From Clostridia bacterium (GTDB lineage Bacteria > Bacillota > Clostridia > Oscillospirales > CAG-272), in assembly GCA_017382615.1 (NCBI GenBank), contig JAFNZX010000269.1, positions 1 to 8,426 of the forward strand: DNA of 8,426 nucleotides, read 5' to 3'. Every line of letters begins with the position of its first letter. The first letter of the stretch is position 1. This document shows, piece by piece, positions 1 through 5,357 of this stretch. The position numbers and the translations under genes are program-made. The notes below the pieces were generated by a model that worked only from the letters and a program-made list of their open reading frames with translations, ran no database searches and was not told the DNA's origin.

Positions 1-1170
1 CCTGCTCCCGAGGGCCTTGTATCCGTACGCTTTGAGCTTGGCGGCGGTGAGATGAACGGGGCAGCAGAAACGATTTACGTGACTGCAGGTACGAGCATCG
101 AATTGCCCGTTCCCGAATATCATGGATATACCTTTAAGGGTTGGTATTTGCATGCGAATGACGAATATCACGTGACATCGCCTTACCGCGTTCACGAGAG
201 TCAGGCTCTGGTGGCAAAATGGGAAGCCGGAGCACTGATTACCGGTACCAAAATTTACAATCTCAATGATCTCAAGAGCATTAACTATAATCTCAACGGC
301 ACGTACGTGCTAATGAACGACATTGACTGCAAGGGCATGCCGCTGCCCACAATCGGAAGCACCGATGCCCCCTTCGCAGGCTTGTTTGACGGACAGGGAT
401 ACGCAATCAAAAACTTTACTATGGAGGTTGACGGAAGCGGCTACATGGGCGTTTTTGCCAAAAACAACGGTACGATCCGTAACTTACGCATTCTGGATTT
501 TTCTGCAAACGTGACTGCCATCAGTGCAACGACTTTGTATATGGGCGGTATTTGCGGTGTCAATGTCGGCACTCTGGAGCGCTGTGAGGTGGACGGAAGC
601 CTTGTTACAAAGGTTACAAATACACGCTACGTCGGATTGGTTGCAGCTTTGAATAAGGGCGTGATCCGTGATTGCTCTGCAAACGGAATGGCATCCGGTG
701 AATCGGCATCCCTGAGCAACAATGCCTACTATGTCGGCGGCGTTACGGGCAGTAACGCAGGGCAGGTCGTATCTTGCTTTGCCAACGTGATCGTCAAGGG
801 GCGCGGCAAGGCGTATAGCACCAGAGGCGCAGGAAACGTAGGCGGTATCGTGGGATTGAATCAGGAGAACGCGCGCATTGAGCGCTGCTTGGTATTGGGA
901 AGCGCAGACGGTGATACGGATATGGGCGCATCGCAGGTTTGCTATGTAGGCGATATTGCCGGTAAGAGCAACGGCGCGATCTCTGCTTGCTATAAGAGCA
1001 GTGGATTTTTGATTATCGAGGGCAGCACCACCAATGCATACGCATCCGGTATGCACAACGACGTGCTCAATAATTCTGATTTCTACAGCGTGACGCTTGA
1101 CTGGTCTGCTGACGTTTGGGATTATTTCAATCTGGCATTTGAAAATAACGTTTTCCCCCAATTGTATTAA
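1..1170 (+). CDS. Partial (5'-truncated) GLUG-motif surface or secreted protein with InlB-B-type repeat
   Basis: The reading frame is open from base 1 to the TAA at 1168-1170, giving 389 residues, so the true start lies upstream; the ATG at 52 is an internal Met. Residues about 7-75 match a Listeria-Bacteroides (InlB B / Flg_new) repeat: VRFELGGG at the start, HGYTFKGWY in the middle, and LVAKW at the end. After this come GLUG-type repeats, seen as G-x-x-G-x-N-x-G-x-[IVL]-x-x-C patterns: GVFAKNNGTIRNL (about 150), GGICGVNVGTLERC (about 182), VGLVAALNKGVIRDC (about 211), GGVTGSNAGQVVSC (about 246), GGIVGLNQENARIERC (about 281) and GDIAGKSNGAISAC (about 317). Such domains build beta-rich, often adhesive extracellular proteins. 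The C-terminus (ending FPQLY) has no LPxTG, SLH or membrane anchor, so any anchor must be in the missing N-terminal part. The specific role and ligand are unknown. Codon use looks less GC-rich than in the SLH gene at 5358. Confidence 0.88.
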   Translation, partial: PAPEGLVSVRFELGGGEMNGAAETIYVTAGTSIELPVPEYHGYTFKGWYLHANDEYHVTSPYRVHESQALVAKWEAGALITGTKIYNLNDLKSINYNLNGTYVLMNDIDCKGMPLPTIGSTDAPFAGLFDGQGYAIKNFTMEVDGSGYMGVFAKNNGTIRNLRILDFSANVTAISATTLYMGGICGVNVGTLERCEVDGSLVTKVTNTRYVGLVAALNKGVIRDCSANGMASGESASLSNNAYYVGGVTGSNAGQVVSCFANVIVKGRGKAYSTRGAGNVGGIVGLNQENARIERCLVLGSADGDTDMGASQVCYVGDIAGKSNGAISACYKSSGFLIIEGSTTNAYASGMHNDVLNNSDFYSVTLDWSADVWDYFNLAFENNVFPQLY

Positions 1171-1178
1171 CTTTTTCT

Positions 1179-1204
1179 CCCCGCTGCACCTCGGTGCAGC
1201 GGGG
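1179..1204 (+). terminator. Hairpin after the GLUG-protein gene, probable terminator
   Basis: A perfect 11-bp stem, CCCCGCTGCAC / GTGCAGCGGGG, closes on a CTCG tetraloop and starts 9 bases after the stop codon. The tail after the stem (AATTTCTTGC) is only weakly T-rich, so on its own it may be an inefficient terminator. The second hairpin at 1261-1286 would act as a back-up. Confidence 0.6.
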
Positions 1205-1249
1205 AATTTCTTGCTATATAGACGGTGTTTTCCTCTCACCGCCTGCAAT

Positions 1250-1296
1250 AACGAAAATAACCTCCCGACCCGAAAGGGCAGGGAGGTCTTTTGCGT
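1250..1296. terminator. Bidirectional terminator between convergent GLUG gene and murA
   Basis: The stem CCTCCC (1261-1266) / GGGAGG (1281-1286) has an inner CCC-GAAA-GGG (1269-1278). On + it is followed by TCTTTTGCGTTT. On - it is followed by TTATTTTCGTT. It sits 31 bp past the murA stop and can therefore end transcription from both sides, as expected for two converging genes. Confidence 0.85.
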
Positions 1297-1317
1297 TTAT
1301 TTGTAAATCATTTCCAA

Positions 1318-2577
1318 TTATTCGTCCACTCTCTTGATGTCTGCACCAAGTGCTGCCAGCTTGCCGACGATGTTGTCGTAGCCGCGCTCGATTAACGAGA
1401 TTTTGGAAATCTGCGAGGTGCCCTGTGCACGAAGAGCGAGGATAATGAGTGCTGCACCTGCGCGCAGGTCGGTGGATACCACGGGTGCACCCGAGAGCTT
1501 TTGGTTGCCGTTAAAGGATGCGGTTCTGTCGGAGACCGAGATCATGGGACCCATCTTCTGGAACTCGTTGATGTATCTGAAGCGGTTGTCCCACACCATT
1601 TCGCTCATGCGGGAAACGCCGTCTGCAACGCACATCAGTGCGCTGATCTGGGGGTGCATGTCAGTGGGGAAGCCGGGGTAGGGCTGGGTTACGACGTCGG
1701 TTGCGATCAGCTTGCCGTCACTATGTACTGTGATGGTATCCGTGCCGATCTCCAGCTTAACGCCCATTCTCGAGAGAACGGAGCAGACCGATTCCATGTG
1801 CTTGGGGATGACGTTGTGCACGCGAACGCAACCGCCCGTCATAGCAGCGGCAGCCATGTAAGTACCCGCCTCGATCATGTCGGGGACGATGGTATGGCGG
1901 CATCCCTTGAGCTCCTTGACACCGCGCACCTTAATGCTGGAGGTGCCTGCACCGGTAATGTCCGCACCGCAGTTGTTTAAGAAGTTGACCATGTCAACGA
2001 TATGGGGCTCCTGCGCAGCACCCTCAATGCTGGTCACGCCATCCGCAAAAACGGATGCGAGAATGCAGTTGACGGTAGCACCGACGGAAGGGAGGCGGAA
2101 GTAGATGGAATTGCCGTGCAGACCCATAGGGGAGACAGCGTTGATGTAGCCCTGCTCAACGGAGATCTTTGCGCCAAGTGCCTCAAAGCCCATCAGGTGC
2201 AGATCGAGCGGGCGTACACCGAAATCGCAGCCGCCGGGATAGCCCACGTGTGCTGTGCCGAAGCGACCGATCTCAGCGCCGATGACGTATGCCGAGCCTC
2301 TGATCTTGCAGACTAAATCGTAAGGAGAGCAGCCGGGCTTAACGTCCGTTGCGTTGATGCTGATGGTGGTCTTGTCAAGATACTCGACCTTTGCCCCCAT
2401 GCCCTTGATGATGTCAAGCAGCATAGCGATATCGCTGACGGCGGGCACGTTGTCAATAATGCAGGTATCAGACACAAGCAGGGTAGCGGCAATGATAGGC
2501 AAAGCGGCATTCTTCATGCCGTCAATATACACGTCGCCGTTGAGAGGAAGTCCGCCGTTGATGATGATCTTTTCCAT
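1318..2577 (-). CDS. murA: UDP-N-acetylglucosamine 1-carboxyvinyltransferase (MurA)
   Basis: MurA transfers enolpyruvate from PEP to UDP-GlcNAc in the cytoplasm, the first committed step of peptidoglycan synthesis. The 419-residue product has the usual family length. Visible motifs, numbered from the chosen start: K22-N23 in GMKNAALP; the catalytic loop YPGGCDFGVRPLDLHL with C117, the Cys attacked by fosfomycin, so the enzyme is predicted to be fosfomycin-sensitive; D306 in FPTDMHPQ; R372 in DLRAGAA; and R398 in ERGYD. These correspond to E. coli K22, N23, C115, D305, R371 and R397. The start is ATG at 2577, because a GGAG (2587-2584) lies 6 bases upstream of it; the in-frame TTG at 2589 overlaps that ribosome binding site and is rejected. 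The gene appears to be transcribed alone, from the promoter at 2686-2714 to the bidirectional terminator near 1261. Whether it is the MurAA or the MurZ paralog cannot be told from this window. Confidence 0.97.
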   Translation of the reverse strand: MEKIIINGGLPLNGDVYIDGMKNAALPIIAATLLVSDTCIIDNVPAVSDIAMLLDIIKGMGAKVEYLDKTTISINATDVKPGCSPYDLVCKIRGSAYVIGAEIGRFGTAHVGYPGGCDFGVRPLDLHLMGFEALGAKISVEQGYINAVSPMGLHGNSIYFRLPSVGATVNCILASVFADGVTSIEGAAQEPHIVDMVNFLNNCGADITGAGTSSIKVRGVKELKGCRHTIVPDMIEAGTYMAAAAMTGGCVRVHNVIPKHMESVCSVLSRMGVKLEIGTDTITVHSDGKLIATDVVTQPYPGFPTDMHPQISALMCVADGVSRMSEMVWDNRFRYINEFQKMGPMISVSDRTASFNGNQKLSGAPVVSTDLRAGAALIILALRAQGTSQISKISLIERGYDNIVGKLAALGADIKRVDE

Positions 2578-2583
2578 AATAAT

Positions 2584-2587
2584 CTCC
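2584..2587 (-). promoter_or_regulatory. Ribosome binding site deciding the murA start
   Basis: GGAG on the - strand is followed by ATTATT and then ATG at 2577. This spacing fixes the start at 2577 and excludes the in-frame TTG at 2589, which would lie upstream of and overlap the site. Confidence 0.8.
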
Positions 2588-2685
2588 AAAATCGCCTTGA
2601 TGAATTAGGGGTGTGTCGTGCCTGCTCCAAGGGTCGAAAAAGTGTCGCTTTGGTCGTTTTTCGTCGCTTGTGTGTGAGTGCATTT

Positions 2686-2714
2686 ATTATAGCATATTAT
2701 AATTAATAAGTAAA
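2686..2714 (-). promoter_or_regulatory. Sigma-A-type promoter of murA
   Basis: On - the -35 box is TTTACT (2714-2709, 4 of 6 matches to TTGACA). A 17-bp AT-rich spacer ends in TGC, and the -10 box is a perfect TATAAT (2691-2686), so it is an extended -10 promoter. Transcription should begin near 2679, giving a leader of about 100 nt before the murA start. Confidence 0.85.
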
Positions 2715-2784
2715 TATATCGCCGCCATTGTTAACAAAATATTTACAATATAATTCCAATCATAAATCGATATGCGTAGCATTA

Positions 2785-2799
2785 TGTCGTATTACGACA
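2785..2799. repeat. Palindrome TGTCGTA-T-TACGACA
   Basis: Two perfect 7-bp arms surround a single central T. It lies about 70 bp upstream of the murA -35 box. The form suits a dimeric repressor operator or one end of a small element. I cannot assign a binding protein. Confidence 0.6.
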
Positions 2800-2916
2800 C
2801 GAGAACGGTTGTTCTAAATACGCTCTTTACATAATGAAACACACTATGAATATAACGAATAACATATGAATATGTCGAAACAAAGAATAATCTGTAAATA
2901 GCAAAGACATATAATT

Positions 2917-2951
2917 TGTCGTACTGCGACATTATACGATACAGTACGACA
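2917..2951. repeat. Overlapping inverted repeats related to the 2785 palindrome
   Basis: TGTCGTACTG (2917-2926) and CAGTACGACA (2942-2951) are perfect 10-bp inverted arms with a 15-nt spacer. The left arm can alternatively pair locally, since 2917-2931 (TGTCGTACTGCGACA) is a one-mismatch copy of the 2785-2799 palindrome. Two mutually exclusive hairpins or two overlapping operator-like sites are therefore possible. Confidence 0.6.
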
Positions 2952-2973
2952 TAACCCATGGCGAACAAAGCGC

Positions 2974-2997
2974 AAAAAAAGCCCCGGAAACGGGGGC
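2974..2997 (-). terminator. Distal rho-independent terminator of the rluA-like/DUF3810 operon
   Basis: On - a GCCCC...GGGGC stem (2997-2981) is followed directly by seven T residues (2980-2974). It lies about 60 bp beyond the first terminator of the same operon and has the same GCGC tail context. Confidence 0.8.
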
Positions 2998-3053
2998 AAT
3001 TACGCTGCTTGACGACTGCCGTCGGCTATCTTTTCCGAACGACCCGAACGCGC

Positions 3054-3098
3054 AAAAAAACACCCTCATGGCTACTGTATGCAGCCTTGAGAGTGTTT
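3054..3098 (-). terminator. Proximal rho-independent terminator of the rluA-like/DUF3810 operon
   Basis: On - the outer stem AAACACTCTCA / TGAGGGTGTTT (11 bp with one U-G pair) encloses an inner GGCT/AGCC and a 9-nt loop. Seven T residues run through 3060-3054. It begins 6 bases after the stop codon of the DUF3810-type gene. Confidence 0.9.
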
Positions 3099-3104
3099 GT
3101 TACG

Positions 3105-4301
3105 TTATTCGCTTACCAAGCCCAGATGCTTGTAATACGCCACCGTCAGATCCACCACCATGCCGTAGCTGGCAGTGCCCTCGGTGCCTTGGAATTTGAG
3201 AAAGGTATCGTTGACCGCGCCCGAAACCGTGCCTGCGGTGCTGTGCTGGTACTTGGAAAAGAAGCTGTTGTAAGCGCGCATTTCGCCCTTGACGTCTGCG
3301 GGCAGAGCGTTGCTTGCCTTGGTGTAAAGCTCGGGGTTTGCGCGGTAAAGCGCGTTCGCCACGTATTCGTACATATTGAGGTAAGCGCAGTAGCGCACGT
3401 ATGCGTCGTCGCTTTCCATACACACGAGAAATGCGATCATGTTGGCTTCATCCTCCCTGGCAATGCCGCGTTGGTGCGCCAGCTCGTGCGCAGCGGTATA
3501 GGGAATGGTGTAGTCGGGGAAGGCAACGTCAATGTTCGCCTCGCCTGTAAAGTAGGAGTAAACGCCCGTGATGTGCGTGTAGTTCATCAGCTCGCTGAGC
3601 ATGACGGGCTTGAGTCTGGTATCGTAGTGGTCAATGAATTTGTGCTCCTTACAGAAGGTATCGTACGCGTCCAGCAGCTTATCGTTCATCTCGGGAAGCG
3701 AGTAGGGCATGACCGAAAAACCGTCCGCTGCGTAGGTCATATTCTCGTGCTCCTCGGTGACCTTCTGGGCAAGGATCAATGCCGTTTGGTACAGCTCCTC
3801 TGCACTGACCTCCTTTTGGTCAAGCCCCAGCTTTTGGTCAAGCGTTGTGCCGTGATAGCCGGTGGCAAAGGTGAAGACGAACATAGAAAGCAGCATACTG
3901 ATTATCGCTACCAGAATACCCACAAAGCTCCACGTGCTGCGCCAGGTGTCACAGCGGTACTTGGCGGCATACCAGACGGCAAGACCGAAGATGACGGGTA
4001 AGAGCAAGAGCAAAGCCTCCCCCAGCGAAAAGGGAATCCAGCCCGTCAATGCTGCAAGCGTGCGGCGAAAGATTTCGCTGACGTTTTGATTGAACAGATC
4101 CGCAAAAGCGGGGAAGATGCGTGCTGCCAGATAAATGAGTAATGCAAGGGCTGCAATGCCGTAGCAGACAAAGCACCATTTGGGCAGCCGCTCGTGCTTC
4201 GGATGCACGGCACGCCACTCCTCGCGCTCATCCGGCGATAGTGCGGCGTATTCCTTTGCCGAGATGACCGACGGCAAAATTGGTTCGTTTTGTTTTTTCA
4301 T
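3105..4301 (-). CDS. DUF3810-family membrane protein with HELAH zinc-metalloprotease motif
   Basis: The 398-residue protein has a soluble, charged N-terminus (about 1-40). Three hydrophobic segments follow, at about 42-66, 92-112 and 124-146, and then a large domain of about 250 residues. That domain contains TGVYSYFTGEANID (245-258) and AAHELAHQRGIAREDEAN (270-287). H272, E273 and H276 form an HExxH zinc site, and E283 or E285 could be the third ligand. This arrangement matches the DUF3810 family, which is predicted to be membrane-bound zinc peptidases; the substrate is unknown to me. The start is ATG at 4301. It has a GAGG five bases upstream and overlaps the stop of the preceding pseudouridine synthase gene as ATGA, so translation is probably coupled. 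A longer frame reaching 4367 would run into the upstream gene and is rejected. Two tandem terminators follow the gene. Confidence 0.85.
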   Translation of the reverse strand: MKKQNEPILPSVISAKEYAALSPDEREEWRAVHPKHERLPKWCFVCYGIAALALLIYLAARIFPAFADLFNQNVSEIFRRTLAALTGWIPFSLGEALLLLLPVIFGLAVWYAAKYRCDTWRSTWSFVGILVAIISMLLSMFVFTFATGYHGTTLDQKLGLDQKEVSAEELYQTALILAQKVTEEHENMTYAADGFSVMPYSLPEMNDKLLDAYDTFCKEHKFIDHYDTRLKPVMLSELMNYTHITGVYSYFTGEANIDVAFPDYTIPYTAAHELAHQRGIAREDEANMIAFLVCMESDDAYVRYCAYLNMYEYVANALYRANPELYTKASNALPADVKGEMRAYNSFFSKYQHSTAGTVSGAVNDTFLKFQGTEGTASYGMVVDLTVAYYKHLGLVSE

Positions 4302-5218
4302 GAGTACCTCGGAAAATAGTGATGTATCAGCGCAAGCATGTCCGCGGCAACGGGGGCTTGAACGCATATGCGCCCGTCTGCAAAGGGCAGGGGAAACTCC
4401 AGGCTGAGCGCGTGCAGGGCGTGACGGTCAATGCGTGCGTCGGGCGTGCCGTAAAGATCGTCGCCAAGCAAAGGGTGACCGATATACGCGAAGTGCACGC
4501 GGATCTGGTGCGTGCGCCCCGTGCGCGGCTTGACGCGCACAAGAGAAAGACCGCCGTACGCGTCCAGCACCTCGTAGTCGGTGATCGACGCCTCGCTGGG
4601 ATCGGTAGAGTCGGGGCAGGTTGTGCGCATAATCACGCTGTCTGCCATACGGCGGATACCGCATGCAATGGTATGGATCTTTCCATCCACGGGCAACTCT
4701 CCCGTGACGATGGCAAGGTAGGTTTTTTGCACCTCACCCGCTTTGATGGCAGCGGTCAGCATGCCGGATGCCACCTTGTCCTTGGCGGCAAGCACTACGC
4801 CGGAGGTATTGCGGTCAAGTCTGCCCATGGGGCGGAACACAAAGGGAATACCGTCCTTTGCATACCGATATGCAAGCGCGTTTGCCAGCGTATCGTCATG
4901 ATGATTGTGCGAGGGATGCGTGGGCATGTGCGGCGGCTTGTTCATGGCAATGACGTGCGCGTCCTCGTAAAGCACCTTGATGGGAATGTCCGCAGGCGGT
5001 ACGTTATGTGAGGCGCGTTCCGCCGTGTCGTCAATGGCAAGGCAGAGGCGGTCGCCTTCCTTAAGCACGCAGCGCACGGTCACGTGCGCACCGTTGACGG
5101 TAATGCCGTTCTCGGTCTGCTTGAGCACGGTCAGCATGCGCGAGGAGATGCGCAGGGTATAGCGCACGTAAGAGAGCACGGTTCTGCCGTGGTGCTCTTT
5201 ATCAATGATAAATTCCAT
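4298..5218 (-). CDS. RluA-family pseudouridine synthase (large-subunit rRNA or tRNA uridine modification)
   Basis: The 306-residue enzyme would isomerise a uridine to pseudouridine in rRNA or tRNA. Residues about 20-62 resemble an S4-type RNA-binding module (RISSRMLTVLKQTENGITVNG ... LKEGDRL). The catalytic domain shows VLYEDAHVIAMNKPPHMPTHP (82-102); GRLDRNTSGVVLAAK (132-146) with D135 as the catalytic Asp of the family's RLDxxTSG motif; and PRTGRTHQIRVHFAYIGHPLLGD (231-253). These are diagnostic for RluA/RluC/RluD-like enzymes, but the exact target uridine cannot be deduced. The start is ATG at 5218, with a strong AAAGGAG (5231-5225) at 6-nt spacing and a good promoter upstream; the frame extension to 5566 runs under the divergent gene and is not real. 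Its TGA overlaps the ATG of the DUF3810-type gene. Confidence 0.93.
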   Translation of the reverse strand: MEFIIDKEHHGRTVLSYVRYTLRISSRMLTVLKQTENGITVNGAHVTVRCVLKEGDRLCLAIDDTAERASHNVPPADIPIKVLYEDAHVIAMNKPPHMPTHPSHNHHDDTLANALAYRYAKDGIPFVFRPMGRLDRNTSGVVLAAKDKVASGMLTAAIKAGEVQKTYLAIVTGELPVDGKIHTIACGIRRMADSVIMRTTCPDSTDPSEASITDYEVLDAYGGLSLVRVKPRTGRTHQIRVHFAYIGHPLLGDDLYGTPDARIDRHALHALSLEFPLPFADGRICVQAPVAADMLALIHHYFPRYS

Positions 5219-5224
5219 ACGAAT

Positions 5225-5231
5225 CTCCTTT
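5225..5231 (-). promoter_or_regulatory. Ribosome binding site of the pseudouridine synthase gene
   Basis: AAAGGAG on - lies 6 nt before the ATG at 5218. It decides this start over the more upstream in-frame Met codons that overlap the divergent SLH gene. Confidence 0.85.
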
Positions 5232-5248
5232 GCTGTGTGATAACAGTT

Positions 5249-5277
5249 ATTATACCATGGATTTGTGAAAATTACAA
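5249..5277 (-). promoter_or_regulatory. Sigma-A-type promoter of the rluA-like/DUF3810 operon
   Basis: On - the -35 box is TTGTAA (5277-5272). A 17-bp spacer ends in TGG, and the -10 box is a perfect TATAAT (5254-5249). Transcription would start about 25 nt before the ATG. The intergenic DNA is shared with the divergent SLH gene, for which I see no equally clear promoter. A short palindrome ATACA-T-TGTAT (5319-5329) lies between the two genes. Confidence 0.85.
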
Positions 5278-5357
5278 TGCGTAAAGTGTGAATAAAACAT
5301 ACTGCGCGATTTTTTTGCATACATTGTATCGAAAATCTTGAAATAGGAGCGTGAAAT

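Larger units (their letters stand above)
2785..2951. mobile_element. Possible 167-bp miniature element (tentative)
   Basis: Both outer ends read TGTCGTAYT going inward (left on +, right on -), and the block is flanked by TA on each side (TA at 2783-2784 and at 2952-2953). Short terminal inverted repeats with a TA duplication would fit a non-autonomous element of the IS630/Tc1-mariner type. The interior is AT-rich and codes for nothing recognisable. With only a 9-bp end similarity and a dinucleotide flank, chance or a pair of operators is an equally good explanation. Confidence 0.22.
2578..2973. other. Long intergenic region: murA leader plus AT-rich block
   Basis: This stretch contains no convincing gene. 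2578-2680 is the murA leader. It is rich in reiterated GTCG/CGAC and has an inverted pair CGAAAAA (2635-2641) / TTTTTCG (2657-2663). From about 2690 to 2955 the DNA becomes markedly AT-rich compared with the flanking genes and carries palindromic TGTCGTA/TACGACA sequences, annotated separately. No tRNA, rRNA or known riboswitch fold was recognised. Confidence 0.7.

Noticed and set aside
484..1248. 254-codon frame on - under the GLUG gene
   Set aside because: It is antisense to clear GLUG repeats, has no ribosome binding site, and passes through the terminator hairpin at 1179-1204.
2772..2834. 20-codon open frame on + (MRSIMSYYDTR...)
   Set aside because: There is no ribosome binding site, and it is too short to separate from chance in AT-rich DNA.
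2792..2959. 55-codon open frame on - (starts MGYVVLYRIM, Tyr/Val/Phe-rich) in the AT-rich block
   Set aside because: It has no ribosome binding site, begins just after a strong terminator, has no promoter in view and its low-complexity composition fits AT-rich DNA. Its ends also fall in the inverted repeats, which explains the sequence better.
2600..2960. Riboswitch, T-box or tRNA upstream of murA
   Set aside because: I could not find a T-box sequence, a cloverleaf with a TTC loop, or a familiar riboswitch core in either strand.
2958..4001. 347-codon frame on +, opposite the DUF3810-type gene
   Set aside because: It is a shadow of the real - gene. Its translation is Val/His/Arg/Gly-rich with no domain, and it runs through two terminators of the opposite strand.
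4319..5011. 230-codon frame on + within the pseudouridine synthase gene
   Set aside because: It is antisense to a gene with diagnostic RluA motifs. The translation is Arg/His/Val-rich shadow sequence.
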